NCBI GenBank assembly: GCA_010015655.1
Contig: ML976705.1
Coordinates: forward strand, 194,717-258,716
Direction: 5' to 3'
DNA length: 64,000 bases
Source: Bimuria novae-zelandiae CBS 107.79
Taxonomy: Eukaryota; Ascomycota; Dothideomycetes; Pleosporales; Didymosphaeriaceae
How positions within the stretch are numbered: position 1 is the first letter of the stretch; each line of letters begins with the position of its first letter. Under the pieces are notes generated by a model. That model was not told the DNA's origin, searched no databases, and worked only from the letters and a program-made list of their open reading frames with translations. Positions 33,105 through 45,000 of the stretch are shown piece by piece. Made by a program: the position numbers and the translations under genes.

Positions 33105-34657
33105 CGTGGAGATGCTCTAAAACGTGGAAATGAGTAGGCGGAAGTTGAGTTGTTAGCGAGGAATCAAAGTCGGATGAAGAGCTGGTCTTTTCGCAGACAT
33201 CTATCCATCCTTATATGCTTGATCATCATATACCATAGGGCCTTCCATTCTCAAATCTTCCTCGAAATATGTTAGGCCTCCATTATGAGCTGAAAAGCTA
33301 GCCCCAGTAGACTGCCTTGTTTCGGATTGATTTGAAGCAGCACCATCCAATGTAGTGCTTACGATTATGGTTATAGCTGGAAAACAGTAAGAAATGACAA
33401 CAATATAAAGCGAGAGAATATAATACGACTGGGTTTACATTCCACAATAGCATCCGAAGACCGACAAACCAGGATTTGGAACCACCACGTTGTGTCACGA
33501 GCTATGAGAATTTGGTAGCCAGGCTATGTCTGTCTCGACATGAAATCCTCCCAATTGATCTTGGGAGTAAGCCCTAGCCTGAGAGCAGCGAGAGCAAATC
33601 CAAATTAGCTTGTATTAGTCTTGGGGCCTTTGGTCGGTATAGAAAAGAGCGAACTAATTTCTTAATTCATGCATCGATCTCCACACCTCAGACCTGCTTA
33701 CCTAAATAGTCATGTGAATCGTTTGTATGACTGCAGACTGCTACGAATGCAGCTAGGTCTGTACACCGAGTACGCAAAGACTTCCCTAATTGGTTATGGA
33801 TCATCCGAGAACTAGAACTGCACGTGGACATGGGGGATAGTCAGGCACTTGGCTCTTACCGCTGATCAATTCTGCCGGTAAGCGGGTGATCGCTACGCCC
33901 GTAGACTGGGGCCGCTTTTAGGAATTTGTATGTAAGGATCCACAATGGGGCTAAACTATACTTTCCCATCTCGATCGAATCGACATGTCAGCATAAGGGA
34001 TGAGCGGTTTGTCGGCTTTCCAATCGATGTGTCAGGAAGACCCGCGGACGCCCAGTCCGCTTATCCTTTTCAAAACCGGATACGTCATCACTAGAGCTTT
34101 TCTATTATTGTCGTCAACGACCTGAACAGATTATGCGACACAGCAACCAAGAAACGCACAATAAGCACAGCAACAGAAGGGCGCACCCAAACATGACACA
34201 GAAATAGGGGGCTACGAGATGCGTGTGCGGCCTATGTGCTTCGTTCAGCCCGAAGGAATACTTTGTCTCTAATCTCGTTTCAGCCTTTCCGCAGAATACG
34301 AATGCTCAGGTGGTGGTTGGGTCAGAGATGCTGATTGGCTGGACGCACACGCGCCCATGACGTAGCGTGCTCATCGTGCGCGTCCGTCTTACTACACATA
34401 CATTAGCGCAAACATCCCACTGACTTATTAGACTGTAAGCTGCAATCGGTTACGAGTAGGATGTCACATTCACCTTCAAATTTTTCTAACAGATCTGAAC
34501 GGCCCTTTCGTACTTTTGTCTTTCCCACTATCTTCTACACTTTCCAAGTTCTTCGAATTACAATACCACCACGACACTGCTACCTCATGATATACGATAA
34601 ACTAAGGCTATCAGAACATTTCTCTATTCAAAAACAAATTCCAGTCCTAGGTTCAAC
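33105..34657. other. Intergenic between divergent genes
   Basis: About 1.55 kb between the start codons of the metalloprotease (reverse) and the unknown 344-residue gene (forward). It would hold both promoters. No gene or repeat recognised. Confidence 0.6.
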
Positions 34658-35692
34658 ATGGCGGATTCAAATCCCGCGATCTCCCTGTACCTGGACGGCG
34701 AACTGTCATTTCAACTCCATCGCAAGGGCTTCGCTGGTACCACACCAAACCTCATGATCCAAATGCACGACACGTCAAACGCCATCACCCTAGTAATCCC
34801 CGGCTACCAGATGTCTACAAAAAGTTTCAATCTCCCGCTCGCACTCCAAGGCGGGCTCCTCGCCCTCTTCGACGCAGAGTCAAACACCCGAATCGCTGTC
34901 CCTCCAAGCTCCTCACAGCCGGGCAAACTCCTCGTCAAATCCGGCGCTCCCAACCAATGGTTCGATCTCAAGCTCGACCCTCGCGACGACTTCTGGAGCC
35001 ATCTCCTCACCCCCGGACACAAATACGAAATCCGCTGGGCCAACGTCCCACAAGCCTACCGCAGCGATCCTCATCAACAGTCGTCCGACAGTGTACCCAT
35101 ACGCCTCCTCCCCCGACCCATCAAACTCGCCATCTTCTCCCCCGCCACCGCACCCCCACACTTCTCCCTCACCCTCACCCCCACCGCCAATATCTGCCAC
35201 TTAACCGGCTCCCCACCCTTCGGCTTCAAACTCTCAGTAACCTCCCAAGAAACCTACCCCATCACTATATGCTTACACAAAACACCTCTCAAAGAACTGC
35301 ACGGCCTGGAAGAGATCGCGAAAGTGGTCGACGAGGAGGGCGAGGAGGTCGAGTGGCCGTGGGGAATCGGGTGCTGGGAAGGGCCCGAATCGTTTCCCTC
35401 GGACGACGCGTTTGAAGAATTTACACCTGGGAGGGTGTATGAGAGGATGTTTTGGTTGGAGAGGGTTAATAGGGAGACGGCGAATGGGGGTGAGCTGGAG
35501 GAGATGCAGACGGGGAGGAGGTATAGGGTTGAGGTTGGGAAGGGGTTGTTGGGAGCGTTTGGGCAGTGGAGGAAGGGGGGGAAGGCAGAGCTCCTCCAGG
35601 GAAGTGAGAAAGAGAAGAAGGAACGGTGGAGTGGAAGCAGCGGACAGGCTATCTTAGAGGTTTCGGAGCCGTTTTATTTTGAGACCGTCTAG
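34658..35692 (+). CDS. Conserved-looking protein of unknown function, 344 residues
   Basis: One uninterrupted frame from ATG 34658 (context CAACATGG) to TAG 35690-35692. It is GC-rich in wobble positions, typical of a real gene here. The N-terminal half has alternating hydrophobic patterns (ISLYLDGELSFQLHRKGFAG, KYEIRWANVP) suggestive of beta structure. A Pro-rich segment follows (about residues 140-175), then a charged Glu-rich region (VVDEEGEEVEWPWGIGCWEG) and a basic C-terminal part. No signal peptide or membrane segment. I do not recognise a named domain. Confidence 0.75.
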   Translation: MADSNPAISLYLDGELSFQLHRKGFAGTTPNLMIQMHDTSNAITLVIPGYQMSTKSFNLPLALQGGLLALFDAESNTRIAVPPSSSQPGKLLVKSGAPNQWFDLKLDPRDDFWSHLLTPGHKYEIRWANVPQAYRSDPHQQSSDSVPIRLLPRPIKLAIFSPATAPPHFSLTLTPTANICHLTGSPPFGFKLSVTSQETYPITICLHKTPLKELHGLEEIAKVVDEEGEEVEWPWGIGCWEGPESFPSDDAFEEFTPGRVYERMFWLERVNRETANGGELEEMQTGRRYRVEVGKGLLGAFGQWRKGGKAELLQGSEKEKKERWSGSSGQAILEVSEPFYFETV

Positions 35693-36001
35693 GGTTGGCG
35701 AAGCATCGTGGTGCGAATTTCATTTATGAACCTACCGATAAGGTTTGCTGTCAATACATATTCCTACCGCATAGCTATCTCCGGAGATCTCAAATGCACG
35801 CACAGTACTATTCCCAGAACCGCGTTTCCCTAAAACGCGATCCCTTGTCGCTCTCTCACTTCCAGTATCCCCCTCAGACACGGATTTCCTGCTCGAGATA
35901 ATCCAACATATTCTCCTCAGCTCTAAGCCTCACCCATCGCCACGGATCAGCCTCCCACGCCTCCTACACTCCTCCCTACGGCTGCGCTCAAGTTTCACCA
36001 T

Positions 36002-36129
36002 CAGACTTGTCAACAATCAAGCCAATCAAGCCGATCTAACCAAATTTAGTAACATCTTAACCTACACGAGCTAGTAAATTACCATATTAGGCTAGACCGG
36101 CTTGATTGGCTTGATTGTTGACAAGTCTG
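36002..36129. repeat. 36 bp near-perfect inverted repeat (hairpin)
   Basis: 36002-36037 and 36094-36129 are reverse complements with one mismatch, separated by 56 bp. The arm contains CAAGCCAATCAAGCC. The right arm overlaps the last codons of the small reverse-strand frame 36087-36428. Confidence 0.85.
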
Positions 36130-36428
36130 TTCACCATAATCTCGAGAAAACTCACATAGTTCTCGAGCGCTTCTCTCGCGCCCATGTGTTCTTCTGCCAT
36201 CTCCGTTGCGAGGGTATAGCAGTCAACGACTGAACCTTCCACTGGGAAGCCATAGCCCTCTTCATTGTAGCTGGTGGTGCTGTTGGAGGCGTCATGGGTA
36301 ATGTGATTGATCCATATGGGGAAGGCGTCGGAGCCGCAGATGGAATAGTTGGTGGGGGTAGAGTTTGATGTGGTGGGGGTGGAATGGTAGGCGCTATATG
36401 CGGCGAGCGGTATCGCTACAAAGAGCAA
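36087..36428 (-). CDS. Small possibly secreted protein, 113 residues
   Basis: Reverse frame from ATG 36428. The N-terminus MLFVAIPLAAYSAYHSTPTT looks like a short signal peptide or anchor. A Thr/Asn/Ser-rich stretch follows with possible N-glycosylation sites and two Cys (SICGSD, VDCYTL). An upstream ATG (36551) with a good GTAAGT donor exists, but I could not join it in frame, so the true 5' end is uncertain. Function unknown. Confidence 0.4.
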   Translation of the reverse strand: MLFVAIPLAAYSAYHSTPTTSNSTPTNYSICGSDAFPIWINHITHDASNSTTSYNEEGYGFPVEGSVVDCYTLATEMAEEHMGAREALENYVSFLEIMVNRLVNNQANQAGLA

Positions 36429-37529
36429 TGAATAGGTGGAGATTCGTGTCCAAGTCCCTGGGAGCGCTGCGGTTTAGGCTACTCTGTGAGTAAAGATGAT
36501 GTTTCAGAGTAGTGAATACAAGAAGAGAACTTACCACGGTGCGGAGGCCATGTTATTCTCGGGGGAGCGAGGTGCAGATCGGGGTGTTGTTAGGCTTGGA
36601 TTCTGTCGGATGGGCTCGCTGTTGAGGAGATCAGACTTGGCTATCTTGTAGGATTTGTTTAATTGAACATCCTTGGTTTTACCTGTCTTTATAGATTAAA
36701 GCTGCTTGTTATCTGCAATCATCTGAAAAACACATATGAGCGACATAAGCTTTGTAGGTCCGATACAACCTGATTAAACAAACCATTAATTTGTCCCAGT
36801 AGTACGTCAGCAACCCTGTCCGCAACAATAACAGCACTTATCACTCCCTTTTCCATAGACTACATGAGAAGAATTTACAAAAAATAAGCATGGACTCGTA
36901 TCTTGTGCTGCGACACGCAGTAACTAAGAGCGCGATGATTGGAGCAAGGGAGGGCGCGAAGCAAACACGACCAAGCAACTCAAGCGCGCACGAAACAAAC
37001 ACACCACGCACGCGGCAAAACACATACGCAGACCCTAAACCTTGCGACTGGCAAAACCACGAACTCCGAAAACTCCGCCCGGGAATAAGCCGCAGGAGAG
37101 CAATCTGTGCCTCCTACTCACAGTTCACCGCCACATCCCCTCTGAGCATAGTCCAACCCCTAGATAGCCTATTACCGTTCTTCCTACAGCTCTGTCGGAA
37201 GCCTACTTGTCAGGACTTCCCCTTCTGTCGTCCGTCGCTGTCTCGGTCAATGTATCCGCTCCTTCCTCCAGACTCGTCAGTCTCGCCCATCTAATCAAGG
37301 TGGTAGCTCGTATTACTAGGACGGTGAGGATAGCTGCGAGGGGCATGAGTATCGGCATTGTTGCGCTTGAAAAGAAAAGTGTCGATTACTCTATTTTATT
37401 GTGATGGAGGGTGTGCAAGTGAGACACATCCGTGGTTTCGTAAAGCGATAAAGGAACCCCTTAAGGCTTCATTTGCACCAACACATCACGCACACGTCAC
37501 ACCCTCCTACCACACATCCCCCATCCCAC
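36429..37529. other. Mostly intergenic, one possible tiny gene
   Basis: No clear gene. A reverse frame at 37203-37358 (51 codons, starting MPILMPLAAILTVLVI) would make a very short protein with one hydrophobic segment and an acidic tail. I cannot tell whether it is real. Confidence 0.35.
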
Positions 37530-40127
37530 CTACCTCTCCTCACTCCTCCCCCATCCCCTCAACCCGCCCCCGTCCCGTCGGAAAAACTTCCCAATACTCT
37601 TCAAATTCTCACTAACCTTCCCCTCCACCTGCTGTTCCCCCAGCGCGGGACTCCCCAACCTCCCGACCCCCTCGACCCCCTCCCTCACAGCCCCCAACAT
37701 CGCATTCCCCAACCCCGCAGCATCGAACCTCGCCCCTCCACCCATCACCGGCGTCGCCATGCCCGCATTCCCCAAACTGCCCATACCCCCACCATGGCCC
37801 TGCAGCCCAATCTGCAACGGCGTCAAAAACGTCGAACTCGCTGGTAAATTAGCATGCGAAGAGGATGCTTTATGCGCGTTAAACAAATCCATGAGGGTAA
37901 CCTGGTCGGTCCGCCGTATCCCTTTCAAATCGAGGATTTTACGGAAATTCGTATCTGATTTGTCGGCGATGTGGATGAGGTAGGCTTGCACGAGGGCTTC
38001 GGGAGGCGAGGGGCGGACTTGAAGGGTTTTGAGGAGGGGGTCGATTTTGGAGAATGTGAGGGTTGCGCGTTTGATAAACCTATCATATCCCACTTCATTA
38101 GCTACTCCTACTACCGAGAAGAAAGATATATATAGGAAGAGGAGGGGAGGGGAGGGAGACGTACGTAGCTGGCGGCGCGGTGCCAGGGTCGTCGTTTACG
38201 ACTGGGATCTTCGTAAATGCTTCTTTGAGGACGTACGAGTCGAGCAGCATTTGCTCGGCGCCGACTTCGCTGATGGGCTTGCTCGAAACGATGTTCGCGA
38301 TGTACGTGGTTACCATTTGGTCGACGAGGCCGTCGCAGAAGGCGCGCGCGTATTGTTGCTTGTGCAAGCATTTCAAGATCTCCGAGGACTTTTCTTGGAC
38401 TTGGCGCAACAGCTCTGCAACGTAGGTGCTTTGGTCGCCCACGCTTTCTAGTTTCGACCACGGCGTGTTGCGCATCTCACGCCAGCTCGGTTCGCACGCT
38501 ATCTCGACTTTTCGGACGAGGACGCGCACGGTGGCTGAGGCGATGCCCATGAATGCATCCGCCTGGTTTTGAAGATCGACCTTCTCGCGGAGGTCCTCGT
38601 CGATGCGCGACTTGATTTTCTCCTCAAGCTGATTGCAGGTGGTGTAGCAATAGTCGGCCGTGTTGAGAATCAGGACAGCGTCTTCGACGGAGGGGCCCTG
38701 GACGCCATACTTTTCGCTGAGGAAGTAGTAGAGAACTTGTTGGCTGTATTGGTCGAGGTACTTTGCGAAGGTGGTGGAAAGCTCTAGTAAGCTCGACTCC
38801 TTGGACAGCTTTGCGCATTGGGCGAGGGTGAGGCGGTAGAAGTGGAAGAGCTCTGTCGAAGATGGGATGACGGCCTGCGCTGAGAACTCTTCCTCCTCGT
38901 TGCGAAGCGGCTGCTGGCGGTACTTTGGAATCAAAGTGGCCAGCTGCTTATCCTGGGACTCCACCCAGAGGCGCATGTACGGTTCGAATGCTTCTGAAAT
39001 GGTCTGGCTGAAGCCATGCGTCTTCTCCTCTTTGGATGCCATCGTGTCGATAGAAGAGCGTGATTCGTTCGAGAAGCGTCGTTCAAGGCTATGCTCAAAG
39101 TTCAGCGTCTCCTGCAAGCAACTCAATAGCAAGTCGACGTCCAGCGTTTGGCCGTCGCCCCTCCGCATGCTCCGCTGCAATATAGCCTTGAAGTCGTCCC
39201 TTGTACCCTCGCAGAAGGAATTCGCCAGCATCTCGTTTACTTTCCAATACGAGGGGAAGATGGCTGCATGCTCGACGTCGTACGTCTTCATCATGCGATT
39301 GAACCAAGAGTACCGTCTTGAGATGTTGTCCAGCGAGCCGGCCTCGTCGTTCCCGCGGAACACCTGCCGGTACTCTCTCAACTGCGTATTGCAATACCAA
39401 TTGACCAGCCTCGTCCTCGCATGCTCGCTCAGCGCATCGATGACCAGACACGCCTCGGCCAGCATACCCCTCCTCGTCCCAACCTCGCCCTTTGCAAACA
39501 CGACCTCAAAGTCCTCGCACACCTGCTCAAGTAGCTCCCTCTGTAGATCTGCCACATTTCGCGATAACGTAGCGATCTGGTCGATACTGCGATAGCTTTT
39601 GAAATGAGCGACGAGCTGCAGCACGGCCTGCAACAGACTCGCGCACTCCCTATACTGCCTGCTCTTACTCAGGCTGCGCAGTTGTTCGTAAGCCGTCGTG
39701 AGCATCTGCAGCCTCTTCAGCGCCGTCATGGACAGGGTGAGATTGCGCTTCGTGTTGTCCAGCCGCTTGATATCCGCCGTCATCTCGGTGATGGTCCGCT
39801 CCGTCTGCATGGCGCGCTCCCGCACGCTCTCGATCTTCTTGAACAAGTCGGCGAGTTCTGCTTTCGCATCCTGTACCCGCTGGACGGAGTCAGCATCGGA
39901 GGCGGTCTGGTAGCCCACGAAGGCGGCAATGTCCTCGTCAAGGTCATCCTGGTAGGCGCGGAGGGTGGAGGACGTTTGCGCAACGGATTGCAGTGCCGAG
40001 GGGTGCGTGAAGAGGGCGTTGAGGTGGTCGACGGGATCGTAGTCGGCTGGCGTCGTCAGAATGGGTCCTGGGTACCCTTAGGGACGGGTGAGGGGCGCAT
40101 ACCTGAGTCTAGTGATGCTGCAGGCAT
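37530..40127 (-). CDS. vps53: VPS53, subunit of the GARP tethering complex
   Basis: Exons 40127-40103, 40046-38165 and 38079-37530 join in frame to 818 residues, the usual Vps53 size. GARP tethers endosome-derived vesicles at the trans-Golgi. The N-terminus has the family's opening DYDPVDHLNALF. The diagnostic coiled-coil stretch follows (ADIKRLDNTKRNLTLSMTAL, then KRLQMLTTAYEQL, and later SYRSIDQIATLSR). The C-terminal part (PPATFIKRATLTFSKIDPLL, then KILDLKGIRR) also fits, followed by a Gly-rich disordered tail. Introns of 56 and 85 bp have GT-AG ends. The start at 40127 is supported by the short first exon joining exactly to the conserved NxLF region. Single-copy housekeeping gene with no damage. 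Confidence 0.92.
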
Positions 40128-40488
40128 GGTCTAATCGGTCGCATCGACCCTGACGATCGAACCTCCGGACCGAACCTGCAAGAACTTATCATGCGCGAAA
40201 GAGATCAAGAGACAATAGTCACAGCAGAAAGTAATACGGGGTTGTTATCGCGCAACGTCGACAATGGAGTGAGGTTATCCCAAGAGCTTGGGCCGTACGT
40301 TGTGTCCACATCCCCCAGATGTCTCGGCCAATCACCGCCCAGGAACTCCGCTTCTCCCCGCCTTCACATCCTTTGCGGAGGTGAGCACACAATATCACAA
40401 AAACGAAGCAGCCTCAAATTTAGTATAGTCCGCTATAGAGTTTCTTTCCATTTCTTGAACCGTATGTTTCCTTTTCCCATTCCAAACA

Positions 40489-41773
40489 CTACTGCGGAAA
40501 CAGCCCCAAGAACCCGTTGTATACCAAGCTTCTATCCTTCCTCGTGTGTCCACTCGCATCTCCCGTCCCCGTCCAATAGAACAACCCCGCCAACCCATTC
40601 TGCCTAACATAGTTTGCTTTCATCTGGACTGTACGCGGAGTATCATACGTCACGAACCCTCCGTCCCCGCCCACGCAATATGCCGCTCCCACCTGCTCAT
40701 CCACATACTCTGTCGCGCCCGGTCGTGGCAAGTCTTGGTACTCGAACGTGCCCTCCTCACCCGCGTGTCCAGAGTAGGAATGCCCGACGCCACGCGTCCC
40801 AGTGAAGGAACGACCATAGGCAGGGACACCCAGGAGGATCTTGTTTTGCGGGACGCCTTGACGGACCATGTAGGAGACAGCCGAGTGGCAGGAAATGGCT
40901 GCGTCGGGAGAGTGCGGGGTCTGGGGCGTGAAGAGCTGCGCATGGTGTCCACACTTTTTAACCCATGAGCCCGAGAAGTCGTACGACATGAGGTTGATCA
41001 TGTCGAGATAGTAGGCCGCGTGCGCGAGGTTGATGTGCTGCAGAGCCCATTCGCCGGCGGGGAGAGCCGACGTCAGCGTGTACTGTGGAGCAGGCAGGTA
41101 GGCTCGGAGAGTCGCAAGCAGTTGGATGTAATCTGAGCCTTGCTGGGCGTCCGAGGGGTGCTCCCAATCGACTGGTGACGAGTGGTTACATGGAAAGGAC
41201 TGCATTAGGGTGGGTCGACTCACTATCAATGCCGTCTATACCGAACTGTTGTACTAGACCCAGCGCTGTTTGAGCAAACCGATCGCGGCTAGATTGGTGG
41301 TGTGCTACTTGTGCAAATGGTTCACTCCCTTTGCCGCCTCCGCCAACAGACAGTACGACTCGGAGACGATTATATCTCTTCTTTATTGCGGCAAAGGAGT
41401 TCAAACAGCCTGTGGTCTCGGGGACACCTTCAGCTCCCGGTGCCTGGATCTGGGTGTCTGCCCATTCGTCGCTGAGCTGGGTGAATTAGTATGACACACG
41501 GTCGCGCATATAGGTACCACACACATATACCGTACCATCCTCCTTCACCCTGCACCCTGGTCAGGAAGACAATTGGGCATGCGGGGCAGGAACCTACCAA
41601 GCAAAAGCGTAAAACACATGGGAAATGACATCAAAGTTGAGAGAAACGGGCGGCTGATTGCGGTAGATCCGCCAATTGGGATAGTAGACAGCGTTGGAGT
41701 ACATTTTCCCTGGTGGCTGTGAGAAAATGATGTTGTGGTCGAAGTAGGGTACGGGTGCGGGAGCTCGGCTCAT
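40489..41773 (-). CDS. GH18 chitinase
   Basis: Exons 41773-41598, 41549-41525 (25 nt), 41476-41224 and 41171-40489 join in frame to 378 residues. The beta/alpha-barrel starts at NAVYYPNWRIY. The SxGG motif is VVLSVGGGGKGS. The active site DGIDIDWE (residues 148-155, catalytic Glu155) is created only by joining exons 3 and 4. NLMSYDFSGSW and the barrel-closing Trp in GLFYWTGTGD are also present. The enzyme hydrolyses chitin. No N-terminal signal peptide is visible (MSRAPAPVPYF), so it may be intracellular or leave by another route. It ends 361 bp from the VPS53 start, same strand. Confidence 0.9.
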
Positions 41774-43196
41774 GGTGGGCGGGCCTAAGCATTAGCTGCA
41801 GCTCGAAGCTTGCGCGTCAAGGCGGATGAAGAGGATGACAAGAATCGATGAAGGTCTGCAGAACATAAATGAGACGGCGACTGGAAATGTGGGTATGTAA
41901 TCGCGTTGTTGGTAGTACAAATGGAATGCCCCTTTCACGTTTCGTGACACTACAGATCTTTGATGAGCGACAGTGGAGCCCCGATGATGGACTTGAGTAG
42001 AAAGGAGTCACGACCCGGACATTAGAAGGCAATCGATCCAAAAGTCAATGGCCAACTGTAAACCTTGTCAATGACGACGGCCAGAAATCGGCTGCTTCCC
42101 CCTGGTACTCCCAGGTCGAGTGTACGTCCGCATGCAGAGGCCAACTCCACGCCTAAAATGCAGAAGCGCCGCGGACGGCAGAGGAAGTCTGATCCGGCAA
42201 GACGGTGAGGGGTGCATTTTTACAGTAATTGGTCAGCTGGGAAAGCGATCCTGCAGACGGCTCGGATGTTCAGCATTGATTGTAATCAACATGGCCTGCT
42301 CGCGTACTGGACGTCTCTCACGACATTACTGTCGTCCTAGCCGAATGCGTCGACGAGCGTATGATTTGGTAGGTTGAAATCAAGACGGTTCTATGCAAAC
42401 CCTGGCAAGTCGTCTGGAGTTGACCCAAGGCTATGGTCCTAAGCTCCTGGCTGGTCGTATATGCAGCGCGGCTTGGGATCGTGAGTGGTTTCTCAGGCAA
42501 GGGACGGAACTTGATGCCGTCTCCCACGCCAGAGACGAGAGTCGACATGCATGCAGGTGCGTCCGAGAAGGATCGTATATGTAGATGCTAGAGAACCCTG
42601 CTGATGAGCTGACAGCGGTTGGGAATTGGATACCCACGCCTGCACACCGCTTTGTGGCCTTGCGGTGGCGATGAGATTCAAATTACACAGCGGGAAGCTG
42701 ACTGCATCCTTACAGCCACATTGTGCTCAAGGTCGGCTCAGTCGACGAGAGCGAATGCTGGGGCCAGATTCGTATGACGCGGAGACAATGTTCCGATGGT
42801 GGCACTATTCATGGATGTCTTGCAGGGCCGATCGGCGCAGGGCGCGGGAGTAGCCGAGATCTTGGCAGTCACGTGAAGAATGCTGAACATTGGGACGGCA
42901 ACAACCAAACCACGAAGGTAGGGCGCGCAACGTCTAGGCGGCGAGACTATACAAAGAACTGTCTTTGCCTGTATTGCGTCTCTTGGGTAGCATACGTCTT
43001 TCACAGCCCAAGGATACTTCGACCGCTCCAACACCTGCTTCTACCCCATCCCACGCACGCGATCTGACACCGGACGTTGAGGTCACCCACCAAGACTGCG
43101 AAACCCCAGGGACCTGCAACAGCTTTCCAGTCCGCTTCGGTACCTCTACTTGGATCGACCCACACTGTATCGACGTTCGCGACGTCGCGCTTAACA
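41774..43196. other. Intergenic between divergent chitinase and YTH1 genes
   Basis: 1.4 kb that must hold both promoters. Several open frames of 60-115 codons on both strands show no motif and no consistent splicing. Nothing else recognised. Confidence 0.5.
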
Positions 43197-43999
43197 ATGA
43201 CGGACGCGCGAGGCTCAACGCCGCCCGACGAGGCCCTGGCGCAGACGGCAAAGACGACGTACGACTTCAACTTCAGCGACTTCCTCCGGCGAGAATACCG
43301 CTTCGGGCTTGACCCCGACCGGTCGCTCTGCAAGGCATATATGCAGGGCCACTGTCCGCTGGGGAACCGCTGTCCCGACAAGCACCAGGTATCGTCGTCA
43401 TACAACAAGTGCGCATTCACACCTACAACGTCACTTGACAAAGCTAACAAAGCAATAGTCTTGTCTGCAAGCACTGGCTGCGCGGCCTATGCAAGAAAGG
43501 GGAAACATGCGAGTTCCTCCACGAGTACAACCTGCGTCGCATGCCCGAGTGCTCGTACTACGCGCGCATGCAGACCTGCTCCAACGGCGACGACTGCCTC
43601 TACCTGCACATCGACCCCGAGGCGAAGCGACCGGCTTGCCCGCACTACGACCGAGGCTTCTGTCCGCTGGGCCCGTACTGCGCGCTCAAGCACAATAAGA
43701 AGGCGAAGCTGTGCCCCTTCTACCTGGCCGGCTTCTGCCCCGAGGGTCCGGCGTGTAAACACGGCGCCCACCCTCGCTTCCCGACCGATCTGAAGAAGCC
43801 CGAACCGCGGGTGGAGAAGACACCCGAGCAGTTGGAGCAAGAGCGCTTGGAGCGCGAGGCAGAGCGCGAGCGGGAGGATCGTGAAGAGCGCGAGCATCAG
43901 GAGCGCAATCCCCATCACGCAGGTGGGCACAAGGCTGGCGGACGGTGGAACAAGCGAGGACGCGGGCGCGGAAGAGGGCGTGGTCGCGGTGGCTTTTGA
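43197..43999 (+). CDS. yth1: YTH1/CPSF30, CCCH zinc-finger mRNA 3'-end processing factor
   Basis: Exons 43197-43408 and 43459-43999 join over a 50 bp intron to 250 residues. The junction gives [18 protein letters not shown], matching the family. Five tandem CCCH fingers are visible: [37 protein letters not shown] and CPFYLAGFC as the first Cys pairs. The N-terminal [16 protein letters not shown] is typical of Yth1. The subunit binds the AAUAAA-type signal in the cleavage and polyadenylation factor, in the nucleus. The C-terminus has a Glu/Arg-rich helix and ends in an arginine-glycine repeat tail ([13 protein letters not shown]), which yeast Yth1 lacks. Confidence 0.93.
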
Positions 44000-44599
44000 G
44001 CAGCCTTCGCTGACGATGTGTCTACTAGACCCTTCACTGAAAGAGAAGAAAAAGAGAAGAACGTGGTCTAAGAAGAATATTCGCGCGCGGGAGCGCCGCC
44101 GAGAGTGCCGTAGAGCCGATGCCTGCCTTCATCGCGGCGGAGGAAGACGAGCGCAAAGGGAGCGGCAGCCGGACCCGAGCTTAGGCTGAAAGTCAAGGGA
44201 GTCGCGTCGCAGTTCGAGATGAAGATCAAGGGAGCGACTCTGGAACACTTAGGTCGCTTGACGTAGACATTGCATAGCCGGTGGCGACGCATGGAGGATA
44301 GAACCCTCATGCACTGGGCCGAGTATCAACTCGTACGTAGAAACGAACCCAAACCATTCCTAAGCGTAATTTCCATTACAGTGTATTTGTTGGACAGTAG
44401 CGCGTCCAGGCAGCTTCCACACGTGTACCGTGCGCTGCGTCCACACCCACGCAGATGACGAAAGCGCGCTTTTCCGCCATCCCATCTCCCCTCAGCTAAC
44501 CCAGGGCCATAAAAGCCCGCTATTCTCCCTTCCTTCCTTTTCTTCACACTTCTTCGACCACCTTACTGTGGTCTCTAAAAAACACAATGCAAGAAATTC

Positions 44600-45000
44600 A
44601 TGGCTTCTTCCTCCGGCTTTTCCCAAAAGACAAATGAGAAAGGAATATGTCAGCCTCTTCCTCTGTGCTCTAAAAATCATCAGCAACGCCGCAAGATGTG
44701 TGCGCTTTTTGCGCTAGGAAGCCACTACGAAAAAGTGAGTGAGTGTCGGGACATGTAGAAGTGTGAGGGTGTGAGGGCGTGAGCAAAGGCCCAACAGGAC
44801 GTGTTTATGGCTTTCTTCTTCCGGCTTTTTCAAAAAGTCGAACAGAGACGAGCTATGTCGGTCTCTTTCACTGCGCTCTAAAAATCCCCGGAGCTGGTTG
44901 ACATATGTGTGCTTTCGGCGCTGGGAAGCGGGTTGGAAATTCAGAAATCGCTTCGGAAATGGGAAGGTGCGAGGGTGTGAGCATCCAAAACCTATGGGTA
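44600..45000 (+). repeat. Two degenerate tandem copies of a 0.2 kb unit
   Basis: Copy 1 starts at 44600 (ATGGCTTCTTCCTCCGGC) and copy 2 at 44808 (ATGGCTTTCTTCTTCCGGC), a spacing of 208 bp. Shared landmarks are TATGTC, GCTCTAAAAATC, TGTGTGC and GAGGGTGTGAG. The copies differ by scattered substitutions and indels. Confidence 0.65.

Noticed and set aside
38867..39595. 242-codon forward open frame
   Set aside because: Antisense of the VPS53 coding exon, a by-product of GC-rich codons.
43487..43930. 147-codon reverse open frame
   Set aside because: Antisense of YTH1 exon 2; Leu/Val-rich composition mirrors the opposite strand.
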